A stretch of 64,000 bases of DNA from Aporrectodea caliginosa (taxonomy: Eukaryota; Annelida; Clitellata; Crassiclitellata; Lumbricidae), in the NCBI GenBank assembly GCA_020284085.1, contig JACEVL010000483.1, positions 186,001 to 250,000 of the forward strand, given 5' to 3'. Positions 22,648-32,582 of the stretch are shown here, in pieces (position 1 is the first letter of the stretch; each line of letters begins with the position of its first letter). A program made the translations under genes and the position numbers. The notes below the pieces were generated by a model that was not told where the DNA came from, ran no database searches, and worked only from the letters and a program-made list of their open reading frames with translations.

Positions 22648-25600
22648 CAGCGACCGGGGGTTAAGCCACTCTACAGTCAAGTTGTTAGAACTAGTACGAA
22701 CAAATCGATGAGGCCTGGAGAACACTCGAACTACAGAGGGGCTACTAATAACTGGAAACAAGACAGGGATTCCTCGAACTCCCCTTTCTTTAGACATACA
22801 GACAGAACTACATCTGGACAGCATAAAGTAAAAGAAACAGGAACTGAACTGCACAAGAACAACCTAAGAACTGGATATACCCACCAACCGCGCACACACT
22901 TCCCAGAAGCACTGCCACCCAGACAGTTACCTACTCAAGACAGACCCAGCTCTCAACTACATCCTGCACCTTTAGAATCTTATGCAGACGCTCGTGAACC
23001 TCCTCTGCCGGGCCCATCGACCGCCTGGGTTCCTAGAGACCAGACGAACCAACAGATCGAACTACACAGAAAATCTGACAGGGAGACTCGTACCCAAACG
23101 CAGAACTCCACTGGTGCTGACCTTGCCAGGGAGAATACGAACATACAGAACTGACAAGGATCGAACTTAGAACATAACAGCGATAAGATTGCGGTCGAAT
23201 CAAGAGGTAACGAACATAACAAAAGACCTCGTAACTTCAGAGAGATTAGAAAAACATTCACACTTAGTCGCAGAATAAGAACAGCACAGCAAAAAGCATT
23301 TATAACTAAATATTTACTTGTGGTTGATAATTCGAATGTTACTAACCTATCTAGTTATCAGTTGAATCACCATGAACTAATTCTTTTAAACAAAGGCCTT
23401 AACTTCATTTATGCCAATAATTTTACAGACTACAATGAAGAAAATATGGATTTAATTGAGAAATTTGAAAGGAAATTACAAATTAAAATTTTCTTTGATA
23501 AAAATGCAGAAAAAGCTAATACATCTACCATTATTAAAGACCGTAAAAATAAAAACGAAAACCAGCAGAACAAAACCAAAATAGAGAAGATTAAAATCTC
23601 TACTAATTGGTATCCACCTAATCCTAACCATTGTATAAGCAATTTTTGTAATAAATTAAAATATGAAATTAAAAACATTAACCAGAAAGTGAAAAATACC
23701 CCGAATATTAATAAATTTGAACTCACAGCTCTTAGTAATTTGAGAAAAAATAAGGAAATTATTCTGAAGGCTGCGGATAAAGGTGGAGGTATAGTGCTGA
23801 TGAACTCTAGCGACTACGAAGAAAAAATGATAGCACATCTGGAAAATAATTCAACATATCTTAAAACTACTGAAGAACATTTTATACAGGAGAACTTACT
23901 CACTAAATATAATCTATTAATTAACGAACTGAAACCATACCTAACTAAAAAGCAATTTAACTGGATCAGTGACGTGAAAAATGAATTGGGAATTATCTAT
24001 GGATTACCCAAAATACACAAAACAGGAAACCCTTTGAGACCTATAATATCGCAATGTAACAGCCTAACTCATAAACTACATACCTACTTACAGCAGGTAC
24101 TGAAGATAGGAGAAGCCCATATACCTAACCTGATTAAAGACACGACAGACTTTCTTAATAAATTAAAAAAAGAGCATCATCGAATTAAATGAAACCATCC
24201 TAGTTACAATGGATGTAGAATCACTGTATACAAATATACTTAGATCTAGGAATTAAACTCATCATAGAACATACATTAAAACATTAAAATATTGGAAACA
24301 GTATGAAATAGACATTAAACCCATACCTGCTGCATTACTTAAAAGACTTTTAGAATTCACCCTGAAAAATTGTTACTTTACATTTAATGGAACTATATAT
24401 AAACAGATCCAAGGCCTAACAATGGGTGGGGGTAGTTCAGTTCAGAATGCCAATATAATCATGTATAAATTCTTTCAAAGGTTTAATAAAGAAAACCCAA
24501 GACATGTGTGGGCCCATAATAGATTCATAGATGACCTATTCGGTATTTGGAACAGGACACTTGAAGAACTTAAAGATTACTTCAAAATCCTTAACAACTT
24601 TCACCCAAATTTCAAATTTACATTAAATCAATCTACAACAGAGATTCCTTTTCTTGATGTTAACGTTAGAAAATCCAGTGGAGGTCTACAAACTACTATA
24701 TATACTAAACCTACTGACAAAAAGCTCTATCTGAACTATGCCAGTTGCCATCCTACACATACCAAAAGGTCAATCCCTTTTAGTCAATTTTTAAGACTGA
24801 AACGTATTGTGTCAGATCCAGCAGACTTGATTATTAAGGCCACAAGCATGGTAAACTCATTTAAACTTAGAAATTACCCTGAATCCATTCTAGACAATGC
24901 ACTTATGAAATTGATTAAGATAGACAGAGAAACTTTGTTTACCTATAAAACTAAAGCTAAGAAAATCGATAGACCTATACTAGTGTTGATATATGAAAAC
25001 AAATACGACAAAAATAACATACTCAAAAGAACGCTACATAAACTGTGGTCCGAACTAATAGCAGAATGCCCTGAGATCTATAAATATATACAATGCAAAC
25101 CAATGCTAGCTTATAAAAATAGCAAGAGCATAAAAAAATCTCTAATTAGCTCCAAATACCCTGCCCCATGGCACTTGAAAAGAGAAATAAAAAATAATTT
25201 AGATAAAATAGACAGTGATAACATTCTTAATCTATTAGCACTGATGCTTGAATAACTTTTGTTCTTGTAAATTGTAAACTGTGCTCTTTGATATATCAGT
25301 ATCTGAATGTTGATTTTCTGGCAGTTTAATCCACTTTAGGGTCTGCACAGCTGTCCGAGAGGGCAGAGAATTGTTATCCACTTTAAATTACATAATAATT
25401 GATGTCTTTTCAGTGGTTTTAATCCTTGATGTATCAGTTAAGTGTGCCAGTAGCTTTGGAAACTTGTCATTAGTTGTAGTTGCAGACTGTTTTTGCATGG
25501 AGATCTCCAGACAGTAGAATTTGTGAAGAACTTTGATTGATGTTGTTGGTTGGATACATTGATGATGGCCTCCTGTTGGTTTGGTCTAATGCTAAAACAA

Positions 25601-26092
25601 CAATTAGAAATACTGCATTTATCACATTGAAATTATAATTTAGAAATGTTTTAAATTGGACTGCCACTTGTGCTAGCAGTCATAGTTTGACTATTTCTGT
25701 AGTAAGGAACTCTGAATTACCTAAGCGCTTTCGGTTTCAGTTTTAACTACCCATAGTGCCTGACTTGTAGTTAACCATGTACTCGCAACGTTTTAAATTA
25801 CTTGATTTGATTTTTAAGTAACGTAAAACACACTAGATTTGTTTAAAACATGACATTTTAATAGATATTGTATATGAGTTTGACTGTCTCGTAAAATGGC
25901 GTCAGATTATCAACATTGTTGTGATTGCCGACTGCATTAGTAGCGGAGCATATGTTTTAGACATAGTGACATCTAGCGATTATTATAGTCACTTACTATT
26001 AGACATCTAGCGATCTTTTTGTTATTATATACCTGACTCGACAGCTAGCGAACTTTATATTTTTATTTAGACAGGTTGTGCTTAATTATATT
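22648..26092 (+). mobile_element. Penelope-like element copy A (5'-truncated)
   Basis: Begins inside ORF1 (aligned to 27209 of copy B) and runs through ORF1 end, in-frame TGA (23152-23154), RT and an 830-bp 3' region to ...TTAATTATATT at 26092. The same 3' terminus is seen in copy D (33917). It is followed head to tail by copy B. RT is broken by indels around 24165-24290. Confidence 0.85.
23152..25255 (+). pseudogene. Penelope-like RT (ORF2), copy A, frameshifted
   Basis: Reverse transcriptase of the Penelope lineage. N-terminal block: NLSSYQLNHHELILLNKGLNF, ILKAADKGGGIVLMNSSDY, YGLPKIHKTGNPLRPIISQ. After an extra A in the run near 24170 the frame shifts to TILVTMDVESLYTNI (motif A), with more indels before 24290. 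It then stays open through QIQGLTMGGGSSVQNANI (motif B), RFIDDLFGIW (motif C, catalytic Asp-Asp), EIPFLDVNV, TKPTDKKLYL and ASCHPTHTKRSIP. It ends NILNLLALMLE-stop at 25255 with no GIY-YIG endonuclease downstream. Endonuclease-positive Penelope proteins continue well beyond this point. Confidence 0.85.
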
Positions 26093-26232
26093 GCGCTACA
26101 GCCACTTCTAAATCGTTTCATTAAAGGATTTGAATTTAATAAAGTTGCACCAAAGAACACCTCTTTATTCCGTTGATATTTACTACAACATGACATACAA
26201 GAGAACTGTAATTTACTGATCTTTACTACAAC

Positions 26233-27715
26233 ATGGCAAATAGTCTATCTTTAACGCAACGTACCCCGCCACACGGGATGACAGACAGTGATGCATCGAC
26301 TATACAACTAACACCCAGACAAAATTTTAGAAATCTTGAAAAAGAACACAGTGAAATGGACCTCTTAGATACTTTTTTAACAAACAGAAACTCTAAATCA
26401 TGCATAGCAACTAGGAAACGTAAACTCAGTGGGGCTTGCAAAGAGTCAGAAGCAGAAATTTTGGCAATGAGAGAGAGAATAGAGAAACTAGAAAGGACAG
26501 TGAATGACCTGGCCATCCTCATGAAGGAAACTGGTAGGCCCAGTGTTGATACTAGACCCCCCACGCAGCAAGCAGACACAGCTGACCTGGCACTGCAAGA
26601 GGATCAACTGAACGACCTCCAGAGAGTGACTAGAAGCAGCAGAGACGAATTCTACAAAATGTACGGGGCTCTGAAGTCCATAAGAAATCAATACACGAAC
26701 GAACAACTCAATTGCAGGCTAGCAGATAGTGAATTTAAACTATTTAAGGAACTCAGAACCAAACTGACTGCCTGGGTCAAGACTGGCCTAGGACTGTCAC
26801 GACAATTGGAGCAATTCTGCATACCCCCCTTGGATCCTGGAACTATCTCACCCTTGCATCAGAAGTTTGGCAGTCAGTCTAAGCAACGAATATGAACTAT
26901 ACCTGAACGAGATAGAGCATCTTAGAAGAAATCTACTAGTCAAAATCATCACGGAAGCAAACGATAAATTGATACTGTTGAACACAGAAACTCGGGTTAT
27001 GATGGATCAACTGAGTGACACAGAAGTAGCAGTTGTCGTGGCTAAGGCATTCAAGGCGGCTACGCAAGCGGGCAGCTACCTCTACAAGAAGAAGACCTTA
27101 CAATCCACCACACAAGAGAATGGACAAGGGGAGGAATATGGAGCTAGGCAGCATAACTATCCAGTTCAGTCACAGACAATAGCAGCAGACAAAGATATCC
27201 AGCAGCAGCAGCGACCGGGGGTTAAGCCACTCTACAGTCAAGTTGTTAGAACTAGTACGAACAAATCGATGAGGCCTGGAGAACACTCGAACTACAGAGG
27301 GGCTACTAATAACTGGAAACAAGACAGGGATTCCTCGAACTCCCCTTTCTTTAGACATACAGACAGATCTACATCTGGACAGCATAAAGTAAAAGAAACA
27401 GGAACTGAACTGCACCGGAACAACCTAAGAACTGGATATACCCACCAACCACGCACACACTTCCCAGAAGCACTGCCACCCAGACAGTTACCTACTCAAG
27501 ACAGACCCAGCTCTCAACTACATTCTGCACCTTTAGAATCTTATGCAGACGCTCGTGAACCTCCTCTGCCGGGCCCATCGACCGCCTGGGTTCCTAGAGA
27601 CCAGACGAACCAACAGATCGAACTACACAGAAAATCTGACAGGGAGACTCGTACCCAAACGCAGAACTCCACTGGTGCTGACCTTGCCAGGGAGAATACG
27701 AACATACAGAACTGA
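26233..27715 (+). pseudogene. PLE ORF1, copy B, one frameshift
   Basis: Same protein as the intact copy C ORF1, but a 5-bp net loss at about 26857 (CTTGCATCAG versus CTTACTGACAATCAG in copy C) shifts the frame; the two parts are 26233-26895 and 26867-27715. Function is unknown. Confidence 0.8.
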
Positions 27716-28592
27716 CAAGGATCGAACTTAGAACATAACAGCGATAAGACTGCGGTCGAATCAAGAGGTAACGAACATAACAAAAGACCTCGTAACTTCA
27801 GAGAGATTAGAAAAACATTCACACTTAGTCGCAGAATAAGAACAGCACAGCAAAAAGCATTTATAACTAAATATTTACTTGTGGTTGATAATTCGAATGT
27901 TACTAACCTATCTAGTTATCAGTTGAATCACCATGAACTAATTCTTTTAAACAAAGGCCTTAACTTCATTTATGCCAATAATTTTACAGATTATAATGAA
28001 GAAAATATGGATTTAATTGAGAAATTTGAAAGGAAATTACAAATTAAAATTTTCTTTGATAAAAATGCAGAAAAAGCTAATACATCTACTATTATTAAAG
28101 ACCGTAAAAATAAAAATGAAAACCAACAGAACAAAACCAAAATAGAGAAGATTAAAATCTCTACTAATTGGTATCCACCTAATCCTAACCATTGTATAAG
28201 CAATTTTTGTAATAAATTAAAATATGAAATTAAAAACATTAACCAGAAAGTGAAAAATACCCCGAATATTAATAAATTTGAACTCACAGCTCTTAGTAAT
28301 TTGAGAAAAAATAAGGAAATTATTCTGAAGGCTGCGGATAAAGGTGGAGGTATAGTGCTGATGAACTCTAGCGACTACGAAGAAAAAATGATAGCACATT
28401 TGGAAAATAATTCAACATATCTTGAAACTACTGAAGAACATTTTATACAGGAGGACTTACTTACTAAATATAATCTATTAATTAACGAACTGAAACCATA
28501 CCTAACTAAAAAGCAATTTAACTGGATCAGTGACGTGAAAAATGAATTGGGAATTATCTATGGATTACCCAAAATACACAAAACAGGAAAAT
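27713..28592 (+). pseudogene. PLE RT N-terminal part, copy B
   Basis: Open from the codon after TGA (27716) to 28594 in the same frame as ORF1. Carries NLSSYQLNHHELILLNKG, AADKGGGIVLMNSSDY and YGLPKIHKTG, then stops where the element is cut off. Compared with copy A many differences are synonymous (for example ACC/ACT, AAC/AAT, CAG/CAA around 28087-28130). Confidence 0.8.
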
Positions 28593-29420
28593 AAGAGATG
28601 GTCACACCAGAAACCAACCCGACCGAGATCAAGCACAGGAAACCAGCATGACCACCAAATCGGCATAACCTGTCCCATAGGCGGCCCAGTATCAACCACA
28701 ACACCACAAAACATGGTAAACGCTTGCAAGGCATGGAAACCAGGTTGGAATAAAAGCGGAACCCTCCTCCTTAACCAGGCTTGGGACTGGCACGACAAAT
28801 GGTAGAGATGGTAGAACAAGGACCATTTGCCGTGGCGGAGTTGCCTACTATGAGGTCAGATGGTAAAGTGGTAAGACAAGGTAATGGGTCTGAGAGAAAC
28901 GCTTTACAAGGTGGTGTGAATTGAGACTGATCAAAGAGAATGCAAGTGATGTTGACTCGTCGGCTGCCAGGGTTGAAATGTCGAATCGAGCGTTAGAGCT
29001 TAGCGTCCAGGGCTCAATCCGAAAAACAAACAAAGCGCCGATAGGAAAAGTAAGTAAGTATGATGGTATAACCAGACAATTCACAGAGGCCCATATACCA
29101 TGTCTGCAGTGTTGCTACAGTCTCAAAAGGCTAAGAAGGGAAGCAGGGGGCCCTACGGCTCTAAATTTTGATCGACAACCCAAAAGGGCTGCAAATTTTT
29201 TAAGAGAAATGGCCACACCAGAAACCAACCCGACCGAGATCAAGCACAGGAAACCAGCATGACCACCAAATCGGCATAACCTGTCCCATAGGCGGCCCAG
29301 TATCAACCACAACACCACAAAACATGGTAAACGCTTGCAAGGCATGGAAACCAGGTTGGAATAAAAGCGGAACCCTCCTCCTTAACCAGGCTTGGGACTG
29401 GCACGACAAATGGTAGAGAT
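28593..29420 (+). repeat. Unclassified unit with 215-bp direct repeats between PLE copies B and C
   Basis: 28597-28809 and 29207-29420 are nearly identical direct repeats (CACACCAGAAACCAACCCGA ... GGGACTGGCACGACAAATGG), separated by about 395 bp. The left edge abuts truncated PLE B, the right edge truncated inverted PLE C. CCTCCTCCTTAACCAGGCTT with GGGACTGGCAC and GGCGGAGTT also resembles 49538-49595. An open frame at 28921-29262 overlaps the second repeat and is not recognised. Confidence 0.65.
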
Positions 29421-30122
29421 TGAATTATTTTCCAAATGTGCTATCATTTTTTCTTCGTAGTCGCTAGAGTTCATCAGCACTATACCTCCACCTTTATCCG
29501 CAGCCTTCAGAATAATTTCCTTATTTTTTCTCAAATTACTAAGAGCTGTGAGTTCAAATTTATTAATATTCGGGGTATTTTTCACTTTCTGGTTAATGTT
29601 TTTAATTTCATATTTTAATTTATTACAAAAATTGCTTATACAATGGTTAGGATTAGGTGGATACCAATTAGTAGAGATTTTAATCTTCTCTATTTTGGTT
29701 TTGTTCTGTTGGTTTTCGTTTTTATTTTTACGGTCTTTAATAATGGTAGATGTATTAGCTTTTTCTGCATTTTTATCAAAGAAAATTTTAATTTGTAATT
29801 TCCTTTCAAATTTCTCAATTAAATCCATATTTTCTTCATTATAATCTGTAAAATTATTGGCATAAATGAAGTTAAGGCCTTTGTTTAAAAGAATTAGTTC
29901 ATGGTGATTCAACTGATAACTAGATAGGTTAGTAACATTCGAATTATCAACCACAAGTAAATATTTAGTTATAAATGCTTTTTGCTGTGCTGTTCTTATT
30001 CTGCGACTAAGTGTGAATGTTTTTCTAATCTCTCTGAAGTTACGAGGTCTTTTGTTATGTTCGTTACCTCTTGATTCGACCGCAATCTTATCGCTGTTAT
30101 GTTCTAAGTTCGATCCTTGTCA
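29421..30122 (-). pseudogene. PLE RT N-terminal part, copy C
   Basis: In frame with ORF1 after the TGA: basic linker (KRPRNFREIRKTFTLSRRIR), VTNLSSYQLNHHELILLNKG, ILKAADKGGGIVLMNSSDY; cut off at HLENNS. Shows that this copy lost its catalytic RT half. Confidence 0.8.
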
Positions 30123-31607
30123 GTTCTGTATGTTCGTATTCTCCCTGGCAAGGTCAGCACCAGTGGAGTTCTGCGTTTGGGTACGAGTCTCCCTGTCAGA
30201 TTTTCTGTGTAGTTCGATCTGTTGGTTCGTCTGGTCTCTAGGAACCCAGGCGGTCGATGGGCCCGGCAGAGGAGGTTCACGAGCGTCTGCATAAGATTCT
30301 AAAGGTGCAGGATGTAGTTGAGAGCTGGGTCTGTCTTGAGTAGGTAACTGTCTGGGTGGCAGTGCTTCTGGGAAGTGTGTGCGTGGTTGGTGGGTATATC
30401 CAGTTCTTAGGTTGTTCCGGTGCAGTTCAGTTCCTGTTTCTTTTACTTTATGCTGTCCAGATGTAGATCTGTCTGTATGTCTAAAGAAAGGGGAGTTCGA
30501 GGAATCCCTGTCTTGTTTCCAGTTATTAGTAGCCCCTCTGTAGTTCGAGTGTTCTCCAGGCCTCATCGATTTGTTCGTACTAGTTCTAACAACTTGACTG
30601 TAGAGTGGCTTAACCCCCGGTCGCTGCTGCTGCTGGATATCTTTGTCTGCTGCTATTGTCTGTGACTGAACTGGATAGTTATGCTGCCTAGCTCCATATT
30701 CCTCCCCTTGTCCATTCTCTTGTGTGGTGGATTGTAAGGTCTTCTTCTTGTAGAGGTAGCTGCCCGCTTGCGTAGCCGCCTTGAATGCCTTAGCCACGAC
30801 AACTGCTACTTCTGTGTCACTCAGTTGATCCATCATAACCCGAGTTTCTGTGTTCAACAGTATCAATTTATCGTTTGCTTCCGTGATGATTTTGACTAGT
30901 AGATTTCTTCTAAGATGCTCTATCTCGTTCAGGTATAGTTCATATTCGTTGCTTAGACTGACTGCCAAACTTCTGATTGTCAGTAAGGGTGAGATAGTTC
31001 CAGGATCCAAGGGGGGTATGCAGAATTGCTCCAATTGTCGTGACAGTCCTAGGCCAGTCTTGACCCAGGCAGTCAGTTTGGTTCTGAGTTCCTTAAATAG
31101 TTTAAATTCACTATCTGCTAGCCTGCAATTGAGTTGTTCGTTCGTGTATTGATTTCTTATGGACTTCAGAGCCCCGTACATTTTGTAGAATTCGTCTCTG
31201 CTGCTTCTAGTCACTCTCTGGAGGTCGTTCAGTTGATCCTCTTGCAGTGCCAGGTCAGCTGTGTCTGCTTGCTGCGTGGGGGGTCTAGTATCAACACTAG
31301 GCCTACCAGTTTCCTTCATGAGGATGGCCAGGTCATTCACTGTCCTTTCTAGTTTCTCTATTCTCTCTCTCATTGCCAAAATTTCTGCTTCTGACTCTTT
31401 GCAAGCCCCACTGAGTTTACGTTTCCTAGTTGCTATGCATGATTTAGAGTTTCTGTTTGTTAAAAAAGTATCTAAGAGGTCCATTTCACTGTGTTCTTTT
31501 TCAAGATTTCTAAAATTTTGTCTGGGTGTTAGTTGTATAGTCGATGCATCACTGTCTGTCATCCCGTGTGGCGGGGTACGTTGCGTTAAAGATAGACTAT
31601 TTGCCAT
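30120..31607 (-). CDS. PLE ORF1 protein, intact copy (495 aa)
   Basis: Complete 495-residue frame, MANSLSLTQRTPPHG to ENTNIQN, ending at TGA. Residues about 70-105 (ESEAEILAMRERIEKLERTV) have heptad spacing of a coiled coil; 105-250 is a helical, Leu-rich region; from about 300 on it is rich in Gln, Ser, Thr, Pro and Arg with RPGEHSNYRGATNNWKQDRD, a plausible nucleic-acid-binding disordered tail. No zinc knuckle or GIY-YIG motif is visible. ORF1 proteins with coiled coils occur in some Penelope elements (for example Athena), where an RNP role is suspected. The RT lies in the same frame just after the TGA. Confidence 0.8.
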   Translation of the reverse strand: MANSLSLTQRTPPHGMTDSDASTIQLTPRQNFRNLEKEHSEMDLLDTFLTNRNSKSCIATRKRKLSGACKESEAEILAMRERIEKLERTVNDLAILMKETGRPSVDTRPPTQQADTADLALQEDQLNDLQRVTRSSRDEFYKMYGALKSIRNQYTNEQLNCRLADSEFKLFKELRTKLTAWVKTGLGLSRQLEQFCIPPLDPGTISPLLTIRSLAVSLSNEYELYLNEIEHLRRNLLVKIITEANDKLILLNTETRVMMDQLSDTEVAVVVAKAFKAATQAGSYLYKKKTLQSTTQENGQGEEYGARQHNYPVQSQTIAADKDIQQQQRPGVKPLYSQVVRTSTNKSMRPGEHSNYRGATNNWKQDRDSSNSPFFRHTDRSTSGQHKVKETGTELHRNNLRTGYTHQPRTHFPEALPPRQLPTQDRPSSQLHPAPLESYADAREPPLPGPSTAWVPRDQTNQQIELHRKSDRETRTQTQNSTGADLARENTNIQN

Positions 31608-31736
31608 GTTGTAGTAAAGATCAGTAAATTACAGTTCTCTTGTATGTCATGTTGTAGTAAATATCAACGGAATAAAGAGGTGTTCTTTGGTGCAACTTTA
31701 TTAAATTCAAATCCTTTAATGAAACGATTTAGAAGT

Positions 31737-31779
31737 GGCTGTAGCGCTTTCGTCTGCTTTACATGACTCGTCAGCAGCC
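31737..31779 (-). ncRNA. Type-I hammerhead ribozyme at PLE 5' end
   Basis: Minus-strand order: GGCTG (stem I 5' strand), CTGACGAG (conserved CUGANGAG), stem II GTC/GAC with loop ATGTAAAGCA, GAAA, palindromic GCGC as a minimal stem III, TA, then CAGCC (stem I 3' strand, 5 perfect pairs with GGCTG). All core positions C3-U4-G5-A6-N7-G8-A9, G12-A13-A14, the A15.1-U16.1 pair and H17=A are present. Predicted cleavage lies between A and CAGCC, i.e. between 31742 and 31741. Hammerheads with tiny, self-complementary stem III are known in the terminal repeats of Penelope-like elements and may act as dimers. Confidence 0.85.
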
Positions 31780-32582
31780 TAGTATCTAGAACAATTAAAA
31801 ATTAACTTCTAAAATAAGTATAGCAAAAAATGCATATTAAAATCACTCAAATATCTTATGGGCCTACAACAGAAATGCATTCAAACACAGCAAACAATCA
31901 AATAAAACTGAACAGTGCAATAACTATACTTAAGACAAACAAAAAACTAAGTAGAAACACATATAAGTAGGTAATTAAAAATTATTTAAGGCTATAGATA
32001 TGATATTATAATGTCAGTGAAGAGCAGTTAGGTCTAGAAGGCAGTATAATGTAATTTAAGAGACATTAAGGGTAATGGGAGAGGTCTGGAGCGAAGAAAA
32101 TAAGAACTAAGTAGAAACACATATAAGTAGGTAATTAAAAAAATTTTTTTAGGGCTATAGATAAGAAATTATAATGTCAGTGAAGAGCAGTTAGGTATAA
32201 AGGGCAGTATAATGTATTTTAAGAGACATTAAGGGTAATGGGAGAGGTCCGGAGCTATGAAAGTGAAGGAAACTTAGCAAACTTACAAAAGCAATATAAT
32301 TATTAAAACCGAAGAGCAAAAATATCTATCTACATTCAAACTACTAATTATAATGTAAGCTATGTATTTAAAATAAAACAGTGCTATAAAATAACTAATT
32401 GAACTCAAAATATACATTATATACAGTGCAGTGAGTCTCTTTAAAATACCGTCTCTGATAAGACACAGTCTCTATTGCGTAGTACAGTGAGACAAGACCA
32501 AGTTTAAAATATATAAAATAAATCATTTCCCTTAATATATTTAAAAACTGGCTTGACCATTCATTTCTTAAAGCGTTTAACT
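31780..32582. repeat. AT-rich stretch with 155-bp tandem duplication
   Basis: 31946-32094 and 32103-32255 are direct tandem copies (ACTAAGTAGAAACACATATA ... GGGTAATGGGAGAGGTC). No match to the other PLE copies, so either sequence upstream of the PLE C ribozyme or another insertion. Confidence 0.6.

Larger units (their letters stand above)
26093..28592 (+). mobile_element. Penelope-like element copy B (3'-truncated)
   Basis: Starts GCGCTACAGCCACTTCTAAA, the same 5' sequence that follows the hammerhead in copy C, then a 130-bp leader, ORF1 (26233 on), TGA at 27713-27715 and RT to PKIHKTG at 28590, where it breaks into an unrelated repeat. The upstream half of the ribozyme is absent here because copy A's 3' end is joined directly to GCGCTA. 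Confidence 0.85.
29421..31779 (-). mobile_element. Penelope-like element copy C (inverted, 3'-truncated, ribozyme-bearing)
   Basis: Minus strand: hammerhead (31779-31737), 130-bp leader, intact ORF1 (31607-30120), TGA (30122-30120), RT N-terminal part down to HLENNS at 29421. It is the best 5' end in the cluster. Inverted and direct copies side by side are usual for Penelope elements. Confidence 0.85.

Noticed and set aside
22606..22854. Minus-strand frames over the PLE copies (also at 27170, 30420, 29548 and similar)
   Set aside because: Antisense shadows of ORF1 and RT; they repeat in each copy only because the sense strand does.
25256..26092. Possible second hammerhead or GIY-YIG coding remnant in the PLE 3' region
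   Set aside because: CTGTCCGAGAGGGCAGAGAA resembles a hammerhead superficially but lacks CUGANGA; no GIY or YIG motif is readable in any frame.
28921..29262. 113-residue open frame as a gene
   Set aside because: Overlaps one of two 215-bp repeats and has no recognisable domain.
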